Positions 1-12,866 of a DNA stretch of 64,000 nucleotides are shown here, piece by piece. A model generated the notes under the pieces. It searched no databases. It was not told the origin of the DNA and was given only the letters and a program-made list of their open reading frames with translations. The position numbers and the translations under genes are program-made. The stretch comes from Solen grandis (taxonomy: Eukaryota; Mollusca; Bivalvia; Adapedonta; Solenidae): positions 43,452,377 through 43,516,376 of the forward strand of contig CM037789.1 of the NCBI GenBank assembly GCA_021229015.1, given 5' to 3'. How positions within the stretch are numbered: position 1 is the stretch's first letter; every line of letters starts with the position of its first letter.

Positions 1-690
1 GTGGATATATGTCGGAACTGAATTGTATAGACGGCCTGTATAGAGACAATGATGACTTAACTACTCCTATTCGACGACGTTCTTGACAGTTCTTCTGACG
101 ACTGCGAGGACAATTCATTCCCAGCAGTAATTTTGCCTGCATGTCACTTTTAACTGTCGGTACAGTACATATTTTGCGTTGATTTTTTTTCTCCAATTTA
201 TTTATACCATATTATTAAATTATTGTCATAGATAAGAGGGTTTTACTCCTATTTCTACAACAATTGCTTACAAAACTCAGAACTCACATGTTTGCAGTAA
301 CGTGTCCGCCATTTTGGTTAGGTTTAAAACGCGGCTCAATTCTGCTCACACCACTTGGTGCGCTGGAACAGGTAGAATTCTGTCGGCACACTGTTCTGGC
401 GTACTCGATTGGAATTCTCTCTGTTCTAATATTTGGAATTTCCAATCGAGCACGCTCATAGCTTGTGAGCACTGTCGAGTACTAACTTATACCTTTCGTT
501 GGAATATCTGACGCGATCACTTCGAACAAGAGGGCCTGAATCGCTCACCTGAGAAACATTTCGCTCAATGCCAATTATTGTATTACGAGTCATATTGAAT
601 ACATAATCTATGCAGAAGTACAGCAAGATAATCTAAATTCAACACAAAAACTGTACATGCCATCCAAACTTTGAAGGTCATTGCTCTAAT
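1..690. other. AT-rich DNA, no gene recognised
   Basis: No coding region is supported. Short open frames around 264-511 overlap on both strands and match nothing I recognise. A small inverted repeat (CTCGATTGGAATTC near 403 against GAATTTCCAATCGAG near 436) could form a hairpin. Nothing else stands out. Confidence 0.5.
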
Positions 691-1233
691 AAGTCTATAT
701 AAAATCAAGTGACCCCTTGGACGGAGCCAATTTCGACCCCAGGGTCATGATTTGAACGAACTTGGTAATGGCCCATTAGACAATGCCACACACCAAATAT
801 CTAAACTCCAGGCCTTGTGGTTTCTGACAAGAAAATTTTTTTAGTTTTTCTTATATAAGTCTATGTAAAATCAAGTGACCCCTGGGGCTGGGCCAATTTC
901 GACACCAGGGTCATGATTTGAACAAACTTGGTGATGGCCCATAAGACAATGCCACACACCAAATATCTAAGCTTGCGGTATCGGAGAAAAAGATTTCTAA
1001 AGATTTCAAAAAATATTCTAAAAATATATTTTTATCTCCTGTGACCCAGATATGCAATGGATCGGAACCATTTGAACAAACATGGTAGAACTTTATGCAA
1101 GGAACATCACATGCAATTTTCATTGAATTTAACCCAATGGTTTCGGAGGAGATGTCATTTGAAATATTTGTGGACGACGGACGGACGACGGACAGCCATT
1201 GATCCTAAAAGCTCAGGTGAGCTAAAAAGTGAT
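691..1233. mobile_element. Non-autonomous repeat with ~166-bp internal tandem units
   Basis: Two clear units start at 691 and 857 (AAGTCTATRTAAAATCAAG followed by GACCCC), a period of 166 bp. A third, more diverged unit follows from about 1025. The array ends in a GGACGACGGACGGACGACGG run at 1173-1195 and a small palindrome AGCTCAGGTGAGCT at 1210-1223. The same end type (AGCTCACC...GAGGTGAG, then CCGTCG) occurs in opposite orientation at 9117, so this is a dispersed family. The layout resembles bivalve pearl-type or Helitron-derived elements with nucleosome-length cores. That family name is inference. Confidence 0.6.
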
Positions 1234-3025
1234 CAGCTACTGTTTTAAAACATATTGAAAAACAGTAGCCAATCAAAAACCGTCGGCCTGTGGTCGTCTT
1301 TGTCGCCCTTTGGAGCTTTCGTATAGTCTCTGCCGCTCTCTACCGAGTGTCGTCTACCAGTGGTACTTTCGCACACTTGCGGCCTGGAAACATGTCTATC
1401 GACCCCTCCCCAGCCATGGTACATTGGTCGGGACTCAAGCGGGTCATAAAATGGGACGATTCAGGACGACATTTCGGCCGTTCAAAACAATTATTCATCG
1501 GGGACAATCTGGTCTTTATTGGATCGACCGAAAGAAAACAATCCTTCGTGATATGTCCCTATTTAGAGGAGAAATATAAATATATGGGACCTGGCAACTA
1601 CACATAATGCTAATGTATATGGCTTCAATCAGCAGACCTGTAACGACTGTAACAGAAAATAATTCTAATTTGTGGATCGTGAATTATTTAGTTCAATACG
1701 TATGTATTGTGAATAGCCAAAGGCGTTTTGCAGATATTGCAATTAAATTTGAACATATATTTATTAACTACAATCTCAACGCCAATCCGTCTTTGCTTAC
1801 AATGCTGTGATTCTATATACGGACATTAAATTGATATTAAACCTCCATGTGGAAATAATACGTTTGGAAATTTAATAAGGAAATAATGCAATTTAGAATA
1901 AATCGTATATGCCAGCTTCATCTTAATTATCATGACGTCATGTTTTATACCATTCCTACAATCATTAATTGTAGGTGAAATATTCTTAGACTATTTCTTA
2001 TATTCGTAGCAATAGCAGATGAGGCAAAAAAAAAAAGTTGTTTGTCTCCGAAAAAAAAGGGTCTGTAGGTCTTTTACCTTTTTCATTTTTAGCTTAATTT
2101 TTTAAAGGAATTGCCGAAAAACAGCGTTTTCCAGCGGTAATAGCCCGAAAACTACGAATAAAGTCTAGGGTCGCTACAAAAAAATGGGGTCGGTCGGGTT
2201 AGTAGAAACAAGTTATTTTCTTATTACGCCTAAATAAAGAGAACATAATTTTGCAAATGTATGTTACCATCAATCGAAAATAAAATTTGATACACGTATT
2301 GTTCAATATGTGGACACAAATTTTCTCTAAAGAAAAAAAGTCTTCATGCAATTCTTTAGGCGTTCAAGGTACGCTATCATCATACGCATTTTCATCGTCA
2401 CGATCGAATGTTAGACACATTTTTTAGAAGTTTATAAGATGCAATGATTTCGTTGGCACGCAGACTGAAATAAATATAAGGTAAATAATGATTATGACTT
2501 CTTCTCTCCTGAATGTGATTTTTAGGAATGGCTAAACTTTACTTTCAGCCTTAATTGAATTCGGAATGACTACCTATTGATGTAAAATAGATACTCTAGT
2601 GACTAGTATGGATCAGGTTGTGGGATATTTATGGGACAATTGTTTGCAGGAAAATTCTCTTTGTATTAGACATTGATTTGTCTTATTCGACACGCTTGCC
2701 GAGGTAAAATACATAGAGGATATATGTTTGTTTTGCGCGGATATGGAATATATCTCACCGAGAAACATTTTCACTCGCGCTACGTGTTCGTGAATATGTT
2801 AGTATTGTAAAACTTCCAGATGAGATAAATAGTTCATATCCACTCAAAACAAATAAATGTTCTTTTTATTTTATACTTTCTGTTAACAAAAAACAATCGA
2901 ACATATTTGTGCATTCAGTCATGTAACACGCAGATGAAACCATGCAATTATTTGGCATTTCAAAAACAAAGGGAGGCAATTAGTAAATACCGGAATGCTT
3001 CATATCCATTACATACCCTTTATGA
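1234..3025. other. No gene recognised; one GC-richer block at 1270-1600
   Basis: 1270-1600 is visibly richer in GC than its surroundings and is open in two plus-strand frames (1290-1607, 105 aa; 1310-1579, 89 aa). Neither reading shows a motif I recognise. The remainder to 3025 is AT-rich with short A and T runs and no supported feature. Confidence 0.4.
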
Positions 3026-3090
3026 GTAAACAAGAGCACCGCAAAGCGTGGCAATTTACGCCCGAATGTATTATAATGTGATGAAGCCTT
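3026..3090. repeat. Possible terminus of a bivalve-type dispersed element
   Basis: The segment reads ACAAGAGCACCGCAAAGCG then TGGCAATTTACGCCCG. A related start (AACAAGAGTGCCAGTGTTG then CCACAATATACGCCC) occurs at 48529, where it precedes a tandem-unit element. The shared opening suggests a truncated copy of that class. Only the end is present here. Confidence 0.35.
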
Positions 3091-3224
3091 GTATATAAAT
3101 TTATATATATATGATTGTGAAAATGATTTAAAGAAGCAAATAATCACTTAAAATAATCATAAGAAGTCAAATCGATGATTGGTTATATAACACTAACACA
3201 AAAGAAAAAAAAAGCCCCACAGCG

Positions 3225-3445
3225 CTGTTCGCTAAAACCTACGCCCCAGCTGCCACCACCACCTCTAGCGATCTGGCGAGGCCCGAAAGCTAGCCAGAAG
3301 AAAGCGAAGCTTCAAAGCACCCTCTGGTCCTTGCAGCTCCCTAACACTAGCACTAACCCCTACGTTCCGAGCAACGCGGTTTGCTGGACGAACTGTAATA
3401 TACTCAATACAGCGAGGCTGCCGAGAATGTAAGTCTATTCCAGCA
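3225..3445. other. GC-rich unassigned block
   Basis: This block is much more GC-rich than its flanks and contains several CpGs. It is open on both strands for 60-85 codons, with no recognisable domain. It could be a CpG-rich 5' exon or promoter of an unseen gene, or part of a repeat. The sequence alone does not decide. Confidence 0.3.
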
Positions 3446-3915
3446 CACCTAATGCCCAAAGACAGTCATGATCAAAACTACAGTGTTACCTGGTCAGCGA
3501 GCAGACTGATTTAATACGACGCGATCTCGGTATTTTTACTGTTTTATGCAAGTGCGCCACCTAGCGGACTGGTCGAATAAAGTCAAAAATTGGGTAAAAC
3601 AGGTAAGTCTACTACGAAAATAATAGAATAAATACGGTATGAATGAAATAATCATCTCAAAGTTACAGAAGTAATTGCTAATAACCTATTTAAACTCAGG
3701 AGAGGTATTAATCAAATAATTATTACCAAACCTTTAGTTATTTAGACCATTTCTCCTATTTGACTAAAAACAATGGATATAACTATTAAAGAATGGACAT
3801 TGCTATTTTGTGGGAACTTAACATAATGACGGACCAAAAAACTAAATTCGTCACACTGCTCAAACTTATCATGTTTTGTGTCACCCATAGGATCTCTGTC
3901 ACCAATTCTTGTTCA

Positions 3916-3916
<1 letters not shown>

Positions 3917-3949
<33 letters not shown>
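3917..3949. repeat. Poly(A) tract, 33 nt
   Basis: An uninterrupted A run lies directly beside the endonuclease-like fragment on its downstream side (minus strand). It may be the tail of a retroposed sequence or simple slippage. Confidence 0.8.
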
Positions 3950-3953
<4 letters not shown>

Positions 3954-3954
3954 T

Positions 3955-4110
3955 GCTGATTGAACACTTGAGTCACATTTAACATCCAAAAGATGCTTAT
4001 CCAAGGACCTTGTATTTAGAAAAGCCAATTTAAAAGTCAGAGCTACTTCACTAATAAGTACATGGGAGAATGTTATCTGTGAGTCACGGAGTCTGGACCT
4101 TTCTACATGA
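3955..4110 (-). pseudogene. Fragment resembling the N-terminus of a retroelement/Helentron endonuclease domain
   Basis: The minus-strand reading contains LAFLNTRSLDKHLLDVKCD followed by SSVQSARV. This has the pattern of the start of APE-type endonuclease domains (a beta strand, then an N-x-R-S-L-x-K-H motif, an acidic D, then a second beta strand) as found in LINEs and in the C-terminal endonuclease of Helentron-type elements. The match stops at the poly(A) tract at 3917-3949, and no continuation is readable. The open frame extends to 4160 upstream but no longer resembles the domain. Family assignment is tentative. The piece is certainly too short to be functional. Confidence 0.35.
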
Positions 4111-4524
4111 ACTTGTTTATCAATATTTCTCTTCTTGCAGGTTGGTGACATGAAGGTCATTTAGTGACTTTAAGCGGCTTGTTGCAACATAGTGTGTATG
4201 TTTTTTTTTTTTTTTGTTTTTTTTTATCTACAACTGCCTTTTTCAAGTGTGTCATCTTTGGTGTCTGATCTTGGCATGACTTGGTCTCAGTGTAAACTGG
4301 TACCTCTGTATTTGTGCTTGTCACTTTTGTCCAGCAGCATATTGTTTTACAACTGGTTGGATTAGTAACGTGTCTTATCAGGGCCCGTGACATCACCAGG
4401 GAATTATTATAACCAAGTATAATTGACACCAGGCTGAATATATATACATGTACTTTAAAATAGTAAAAAAAATCAAATGAAAAATCCGATAGAAATTTAA
4501 GCCTTTTTTTTCGTGCATGCATTA

Positions 4525-6832
4525 CAGGTGAATATAGTAAGAATTACTAGAACATGAAAATCACATATTATTTATAGTGGATGCTGGGTAATTAGTTACA
4601 CTTTACGCACGACAAAGTATACAGGCGCCTTTGTATTTTACACTTAGCTCACTCAACGAAACACAGCACTATAGTTAATGTATATTCTTGAAATTGGAAA
4701 TTATGTCTCTTTAAAAAACGTTGTCTCTTGTGTGATTCAAAACAGATACCCTTACAGACAACTGGGTTTATTGCTGACACGTACATATTTACTCTGACTG
4801 GTAAACAGGGAATATCAGTTGTCTTAACCAGTGACCTTACTCATGACCCAGGCGAGAAGCGTGGCACACTCGAGTATTCAACCGACTGTAGACAAAACGT
4901 ACTCTTACTGGCAAACTTTGAAACAACAAAGAAAGCATCAAACAATGTCGTGAAATGAGGTATGGTGTATGAACATCTGCTTGCAGATCGCTTTAATTAT
5001 GTCCTTATATTACTTGAATGCTATACATACATATCGTTCATCGGTTGCCTTCAAAAAATTACCCTGCATATATTTTATCTCAAAGCATTGGAAGAATTAC
5101 ATAGAAATAATAACTTCAATATAAATAGTCTTACTTTGAAATGGGAATTGTCACACAAATATGCCTTTCTGTCCGGGTAGAATCCTGTCGGTAAACTAAT
5201 TTTATAAATCCGTCACTTTATAGCTTGACAATGTTTGCGTAAGGCGGATATCTTGTACTCAACGTTGTAAACATTTCAAACATTTCTTTCCTGTCCCTCG
5301 TTTTAGATGCTATTTTAAATATTTTCCTTGAATATTACGGTGTATCATTTATTATTTATTATCGTTCATACTTTACATTTTATTCCGTATTTGCGAACTT
5401 GAAATATCAATTTAAGGATACAATGTATAAGGAAATAATTGTGTGTTTACCCTCACGTAGACAGTGTTTTTAGATAATTGGAAGCATTAGGATAAAACCA
5501 TCGAACGGCCTTGAGGCCGTTGAACTACAGTTCTATAAATATATTGAAGCAAAAGGGATGAGCAACAACAGATATGTGTTGGCATAAAGGAGCTGAAGAT
5601 GGTTTCCAAAGGAGAAACTGTAATCAGTGATCAGTGAATCTTTTCATATTAAGAGAGTTGGGATTTGTGAAATTCCATCAAACCAATTAGAACGTAGAGA
5701 ACGGTGTACGCAAATTAACGTCAGTTGTGTTATAAAAAGTAACATATCCATATATCGTGTATGGCCTCCCATACTGGTAACGACAGAAGTGTATCTACGC
5801 CTCGTGCTAGCGATAAGGGTTCTTATCAAAGCGCTGATAGCGCTGAGTGAAAAGTTTTTTTTAATGTAATGATGTCGCATTAAATTTGTCTTTTAAAGTA
5901 AATCTAATTAACAAAGATCACATTTTCAAGCGATGCCAAACACTAAATGCTACAGTATTAACCTGTTTTAATATTTCGTAAACTCGGTCGAGATTGGACT
6001 GCTAACCCTTCGGGCTGCTAACAATAAGCTTATTGCCAATCTACTCACCGTATTTCTCTTGCCTACAATTTATTAAAAATTATATCAACGTGTATATCTT
6101 AACAAAAGGAAGCAAATATAGAACAAAGCACTTTCATTATTTATGTGTTGTATCCATTTTTCCATTTCATTTCATACACTTACTGTAGGCAGATAGACTC
6201 TCTTGCGCATTTTCTTCCCTCTTCTATTTATTTATTTATCAAAGTCTAATATCTTAAGCACGTTATCTCAAACATCGATTATAAACATGTTTTAGTTCAG
6301 CTTCTACTTCCTGAATGCAATCGTATTGAAATAAATTTAAAAGTTATCACCACTTAGTGATAAGATAGAAAACATAAGTTGAAATTTATTCTTCGCATGG
6401 TAAAAAGGGGAAAATTAGTGTCTACCTTAAGCCCCGAAATATTGTTCGATTCAGAAATGTGTCCTACCATAGAGCAGAGTTGCAAACAGCCCTGTTCAAA
6501 AATGTAAATAGGGATCCCCTCCCACTCTCCACGTAAAACATGATTCCGGTGTCAATGACGCCATGGTGTTGTTTATGTGACGTTTATCTAACGCGGTCGA
6601 CGCCCAATATATTTTCAAACTTTTGAGACAATAAGTAGTTAGGTTGGAATTTATGACTAACGTCATTATGATCATGCGTGTGCACATCATTATCATTGTT
6701 AGTCGGCCCTGGTGTACGTATAGATAAGTGATAACACATTAGTATGACCTGAGGTGAATATCAGTCAATATACCATTTCACCAGAGGATCGGCATTTAAT
6801 TCGCTTATTCAAATTAACAAATCTTTGTCTCA
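4525..6832. other. AT-rich DNA, no gene recognised
   Basis: Open frames of 60-80 codons occur (4728-4958, 4962-5180, 5627-5869), but none has a motif or codon character I can support. No repeat in this stretch is shared with the rest of the window as far as I can see by eye. Confidence 0.45.
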
Positions 6833-6932
6833 NNNNNNNNNNNNNNNNNNNNNNNNNNNNNNNNNNNNNNNNNNNNNNNNNNNNNNNNNNNNNNNNNNNN
6901 NNNNNNNNNNNNNNNNNNNNNNNNNNNNNNNN
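6833..6932. other. Assembly gap (100 N)
   Basis: Exactly 100 Ns, the conventional size for a gap of unknown length. It sits at the left edge of duplicated block A, so the true boundary of that duplication is hidden. Confidence 0.99.
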
Positions 6933-7710
6933 TATTTAGGTTCATTTCTTAATTAAGTTATCATTTCATAAAGTCATGAAAAAAATATTATTTTTTATCA
7001 TTTATATTACAAATCTTACCGGTATTATTGTTACAACAACCAAATTGACGAGTGAATGAGATATAACATCAGGCATAATGAATAATATTATGAATTAATT
7101 TAAACTGTGTGGCAATACAAGCAGCAGTTTATTTTAAACTTATTTCATTTCCTCTTTAAATTACATACATCAGTATATGAGACTTAAGTACAATTTGAGA
7201 AAAAGGATTGGACTGGAAGCTTATAGCTTATATAAAGTCCTCTTAAGGATAAGGTGTATGTTCACAATGAATGACGGTGAAGTTTAGCATGTTGAGATAT
7301 TACAATTTCAATAATCTAGATGGAAAAGACTTTAAGCAGTTAAACTTCGAAATTGTAAAACAAACCAAGAACCTAAGCGACACTGAGATTGGAACATATA
7401 TATGACTTCGAACAAGTACGCACTATATACGTCAAGGTTTAGACGATTTGAATAAATTTGGCCAGTCGCCATTATCCATTAATTGTATCTGAGATGTGAT
7501 TTCTGAGATTTATAAGTAGCACATTACAAAAGCAGGACTCATTATTCCGTCTGACCTGTGCCTTAAGAGTATGCGTATCAACGCGATAATGGCAATTGTA
7601 TTCTCGAGATGATATGGTGTCTCGAATAATCGTATAATGTTTCCAAAACATTTATTCCTTTTGACGATTAAAAATACTCATAAGATATAAATTTTAAAAC
7701 ATGATGGCTG

Positions 7711-7728
7711 TTATATATATATATATAT

Positions 7729-7774
<46 letters not shown>
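7711..7774. repeat. Compound microsatellite (TA)n(GA)n(G)n
   Basis: About 20 bp of TA repeats, then about 36 bp of GA repeats, then a G run. Block B has only a short GA run at the matching place (20155-20173). The TA and G parts and most of the GA length are therefore copy-specific expansions. Confidence 0.9.
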
Positions 7775-8105
7775 TTACATAAAAAAATAAAGTCAAACCG
7801 CATGAACACTGCGGGGCTAGGTTTAAAAGACACAAATTATGAAATTATATGTTTTATATTAGAAAATGTACTGAAAGCATAAAATATAAGACCTGCATGA
7901 TGATATGGAATTTTTCAAACAATGAAGTTACGAAAAGAATCTACCAAAAATACGGGAAATTGTTCTACGCACTTCTACAGTAATGTAAATGTCTCTAGTC
8001 GGAACCAAGGAAACACCATTTTTATGGTGGTTTTTTAGGACATTTCTTTAGTTCGAATTAGCGAGCGCGGCGTAATGAAACGACAACTTAAAGTTTCGTG
8101 AATGG

Positions 8106-8359
8106 GGTTTGTTGTTGTATTGGGGTTTACCGTCGCTGCGATAGTATTTCAATCATTTAGCGACGTCCAGCTAATTACAGGTGGAATAAGACACCGAGTA
8201 CACAGAGATACCCGGGTAGAACCACCGACCTACCGCAAGCCAGCTGGAAGGCTTCCTCACATGAAAAATCCGAAGTCCCTACCGGGATTCGAACCCACAG
8301 CGGTTAGGGGCTGAGAGATTTGTAGTCCACGACTGTAACCGCTCGGCTACGGCGGCCCC
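8106..8359 (-). mobile_element. tRNA-derived SINE, family 1, copy 1
   Basis: On the minus strand the element starts GGGGCCGCCGTAGCCGAGCG, like a tRNA 5' half with an A box. It then has a B box (GGTTCGAATCC) and a body ending CGGTAAACCCCAATACAACA. Near-identical copies lie at 15932-16179 and 35861-36098. Imperfect 14-bp flanking repeats (AGTTTCGTGAATGG at 8092-8105, AGTTTCTTGATTGA at 8360-8373) look like an aged target-site duplication. Block B lacks the insertion. The open frame through it is shared with copy 2 only because both are the same SINE. Confidence 0.85.
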
Positions 8360-9116
8360 AGTTTCTTGATTGAGAGCACGACACAACGACACTTATAATC
8401 TCGTGTTGTCGTGCGTAAATGTCTTTTTCGGCCGTTAGGTCGTTTATTTTCACCCTGATTTCCTGTGAAACACAAGTAGTAATGAAGCGCAATAAAATTA
8501 AGCTTTTCATTGGTTATTATAAACTTTGCAAAATTCTCATTGGTCATTGTAAAATTAATCAAAAGAAAAGAAAGGAGTTGCGGAAACGAGTTCCTTAGAT
8601 CTCTGTTTGTTTTAAAAGTTGAAGTTTTCTTCCCCTGCGAACGATTTGTCCCGAATAGTAAGAGAATGCACCTTTTTAAGGTAAACTGAAAGAGTAGAAC
8701 GCTAAAAATAGGACACATAGATTTAAGAATTGATTGTTCGACCCTGACAGATCCTATATTCAACAAAAACGTAACATCCGGTTTCATTTTGTAGCCCGCG
8801 AAACGAAGTCTACTGCGCAGATGTTTAAGGAATAAAGGTCAACCAGAAAGTCCACTCTTCATTGTTATATTTCCCATTGTTAGTATACCACTAATTGAAA
8901 TATAGGCTGTATCTGATTCTCGTTTCATTATACACCTCATGCCTCCATCCAAATTCACCTCAAGTCATTTATGGTATAATTGACTAACATGATTATAATG
9001 GTGATATGTTGCAAGTACCATGGCTAGTTATAAATGATCCATGTTCCAGATCACTCAAACTCCACTGCAGTGGTTATCTCCCCTTACAGTTGCCATCACA
9101 AGATTTTGGTTATTTT

Positions 9117-9660
9117 AAGCTCACCTCAGCAAGAGGTGAGTTAATGTGACCGGCCTTCGTCCGTCGTTTGGCGTTCATTAACATTTGATTCAGACAACAT
9201 CTCCTCCTTAACCACTTGACCAATTTTGATGGTACATTACAGGGAATCTTATTTAGGTGGTCCCCTTTCAAAGTTGTTCAAAGAATTGAATTCCATGTGG
9301 AATTCTGGTTGCCATAGCAACAGAGATGAAAAACTTAAAAAAAATATACTTCTCAAAATCTAATGGCCAGATTTCAAAATAAATTGGCACATATTTTCCT
9401 TGGGTGTGTGTCTACAATACTTCTTAAAACGTTTTAGTTTAGATCCGTGAAAAAACATGGACGCCAAGGGCGGTGTTATTTTTCCTTATATGTCTTTAGT
9501 AAAAAAAAAAAATAAAAAAAATATTCTCTTTGGCTGGCTTAATTTAAAAATATTTTGGCACAAATGTTCCTTGGGTAAGTGTCTACCAAAATTTTACAAA
9601 TTAATTGGATCCGTGTTATTTCAAAGAGCTGCACTGACAAAAGAATTACACAACTATTAA
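9117..9660. mobile_element. Non-autonomous repeat with ~169-bp tandem units
   Basis: It begins with a hairpin (GCTCACCTC...GAGGTGAG) followed by GTGACCGGCCTTCGTCCGTC, the inverted counterpart of the end seen at 1173-1223. Two internal units with TTGGCACA, TTCCTTGGGT and GATCCGTG in register start near 9377 and 9546. The right end is not defined. Confidence 0.55.
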
Positions 9661-9741
9661 ACCAACAACAAAATCTATTACATGTTAAACCATTCTGACA
9701 CTAATCATCAAGCTGGTTACCACGGCCGAGTATCTTTTTTA

Positions 9742-10448
9742 ATCCCCCGCCGCGTTGCGGGAGGGGGGTTATAGGAATGGCCTTCGTCTGTCTGTCTGTC
9801 CGTCTGTCTGTCCGTCCGTAACGTTTTCGTGTCCGCTCCATATCTCTTATACCCCTTGAAGGATTTTAATGAAACTTGCCTCAAATATAAATATAATTGA
9901 GATGATGTGCAGAACACAGGTTGCAGCCATGTCGGCTCAAGGTCAAGGTCACACTTGAAGGTCAAGTGTTTGAACCTTCAATTTCAATTTACAATTTTGT
10001 GTCCGCTCCATAACTTCTATACTCCTCGAAGGATTTTAATGAAACTTGCCTCAATTATAAACCAAATTGGGGCGAACACAGGTGACAGTCATGTTGGCTC
10101 AAGTTCAAGATCACATTTGATCCTGGATATTTTTGTTTCCATGCTATATTTTCTGAACAACGGAAAGTTTTTCATAAGTCAACTGCATCAAAATGTTGGC
10201 AGAAGCAGGGCAATTTCCATTAGAGGAAAAACATGTCTCCTCTGTTTTAAAAGTAAGTAAACATTAGTTTGATGTTTGCATTTTGTATAGTAACCAAAAG
10301 CTTCTATTGATATGGCACCGTTCAAGCTAATTTTGTAGTTAGTTGTTATAATAGTTCTATTTTGTATGAAAGTTAAAGCTCGTTTTTAATGTCTTTTGAC
10401 ATTTTGTACGTTAAAAAATAATTGAGTTACAAGACAGCGGCGGGGGAT
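9742..10448. mobile_element. Non-autonomous DNA element with GC-rich 12-bp inverted ends and ~170-bp tandem units
   Basis: The left end ATCCCCCGCCGC (9742-9753) is the exact reverse complement of the right end GCGGCGGGGGAT (10437-10448). Inside, a (CTGT)n/(CCGT)n run at 9780-9820 precedes two units starting GTGTCCGCTCCA at 9829 and 9999, a period of 170. Both units carry GAAGGATTTTAATGAAACTT. No transposase is encoded. Confidence 0.65.
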
Positions 10449-11211
10449 ATAGCTGTCCTTTGGACTGCCTTGTTAAACGGTATTTCTTGTTTATGTTCTG
10501 TCGCGAACGCCAATACGAACAATCTAAACCTTTCAAATGTCATTATTTTGTTCTGTCGTGCGTACGGTTAAAGGTCAAATGTTATTCTGTCGCCAATACG
10601 AATAGACGGTACATCTTATTATCAGTCATCATAATTTTGACTCTCATCTCAGTTTTTCTGTATACTGTTGTAATTATTTTTTATTTGTACTAGTATTATT
10701 GTTATTTCATCATTATCATTTGACTACGGCTCATATATCCTTAATTCTCCTTCATTCGTGCATTCTCCTTCATCCGTGCATTTCATTATTCACGCGCTAT
10801 GAATATTGCGTCAAAAAAGAATGCCCGACGGTGATCATATTCCATCCGGCTACTCCTCATGTATTGACACGGTAATTTTCAGCGCATCAAAATGCGAAAA
10901 AACCGGTAAAACAGAAATAGATCATTTTTTAATTGGAATAAAAAGGTACCCTGTGAATAAATATTTATTGGTGTAGTCATCGAAACATATTTCTAAGCCC
11001 AAAATCTGCCCTAAATACTTGTTTGTTATTTTCTGTCTGCTACTAAGAGAAATTCCAAGATGGCGTCGACTCGATTTGACTAAGTCACGTGGATATGTTC
11101 CTTTAATTCCAATAATCGAATAACTAATTAGATATTAATTTAAAAAATGACAATTATGAACAAAAAATAAGAAAAACATACTTTTTTAATACAGAAACAT
11201 CCACAAAAGAC

Positions 11212-12835
11212 AAAAAAGAGGTATAATTATGACAAGAACATGATGGAAGTTGCATTCAAATGGTGAAAGAGGGTGGATTAAACGTCAGAAAAGCTGCAAA
11301 ATTACATAAAATCCCAGATCAAACTTTGAGAGACAGGGTAAATGGAAAGGTAAAATTGAATGCCCATCTCAGTAAAGAAACTTTGTTCAACAACAACTTC
11401 TTGTCGAACACATTGAGAAAATGTGTGGGCTGGGCTATGGCCTGAACAGATCACAGCTTAACATATTAGTTAGTGAGTTAGCTGTGAGGCTTGGAAAAAG
11501 GACTTCTGTTAAACGTCTCAGTAACCGATGGTATTACGGTTTTATGAAACGATGGGAAAACAGGTTAAACGTTATTAAACCAAGGTCATTGACCTCATAC
11601 AGAGCAGTATACAAATACAATTTCAAAAACAGACCACATCTCATATACAATGTACATGAAACAGGTTTACAACCAGCCCATCTCTCCTCCAGTGTTGTAG
11701 CCCCAAAATCATCTACTTGCTTTCAGGCGGTGACATCACCAAATTCCACCACAGTGAACTTGATTAGCTGTGCTAGTGCCACAGGCAATGTGCTGCCTCC
11801 TTTTTATGTTTATAAAGGAAAACTATTAAAAGGTTCCCTTCATGGTTCTGGAATGACTATGTCAGAAAGTGGTTGGTCAATGGAGCTGTGTTTTTGACCA
11901 GTTTAAAGGAACACTTCTTAAAGTATGTGAATACAATGCAAGATTCAGAACATGTCCTACTATTTCTGGATGGACATGCCTGTCACTGCAACCTGCATAA
12001 TAGAATGGGCCCAGTCAAATAGCATAATCCTATTTGTTCTCCCACCACACACCAGCCATACTCTGCAACCCCTTGATGTTGGCTGCTTTGGGCCCTTCAA
12101 AAGTGTATATTACAATGAATGTAATCTGTTCATGGCTGGTGAGAGAGGGAAGATTATCACAAAGCACAACATTGCGGAGATATCCAGCAGAGCAATGCTG
12201 AAGACAATGGATCCAGTCAATATTACATCCGCATTCAGGAGGGCTGGAGTTTGGCCATTGGATAAATTGAAAGTAAGAACAAATAAGTAGAAATAAATGA
12301 TGTATTAAAAGTATCATTCAATTTTATTATAATCTTAAAAAAACAAAAACTTCAAGTCTTATAATTATGCCTAAAAAATAATAAAACAAAAAATATAACA
12401 CATAAATTAAATATAAGTTAAATATTATTTTTCAATTATTAAGTATTACATGCACCATGCAGTCATGTTTACTGTTCATGATATTATAGGTTCCAATGGA
12501 CATGAAGATGCCATGTCAGTCCTTCATGAAAAAATCACCAGATCCTACAGACACAATGGAGTCCTTGGTGGAGAAAAAATTTGAAGAGTCTGCACCTAGC
12601 AGAAACCATGTCAGCAAAAACATCACTGCCAACACCAAACATCCACGTCTAGGATGAAAAGTCATATCTGAAACTGACATTAAAGCAGAATTAAAAATTT
12701 ATACAATTCAGAAAAAAAGAAGAAACAAAAACAAAAGACAGAACAAAATAAAAAAAAATCTCAAACAGCAGGTCCCAGTAAAACAATAAATGCTGCAAGA
12801 TCATTGAATTTTGACAACAATAAGGTGGAGGTGCT

Positions 12836-12866
<31 letters not shown>

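Larger units (their letters stand above)
8421..10495. mobile_element. Composite insertion in block A absent from block B
   Basis: In block B the sequence runs directly from GTCGCGCGTAAATTTT to GTTCTGTCGCGAACGCC (20455-20487). In A the same two edges are separated by about 2.07 kb. The inserted DNA contains a tandem-unit element (9117-9660) and an element with GC-rich inverted ends (9742-10448). The segment 8421-9116 has no recognised content. Either one composite insertion or several successive ones would fit. Confidence 0.6.

Noticed and set aside
3786..4522. Minus-strand readings of 124 and 121 aa as intact genes
   Set aside because: Both include homopolymer-encoded Phe or Lys runs. Only a short endonuclease-like segment in the first looks meaningful, and it is truncated.
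8280..8360. Possible tRNA gene on the minus strand (A and B boxes present)
   Set aside because: The segment is the head of a dispersed SINE with a downstream body and 3' tail, and it lacks a convincing full cloverleaf. The same applies to the heads at 16100-16179, 32090-32152, 44630-44690 and 46110-46182.
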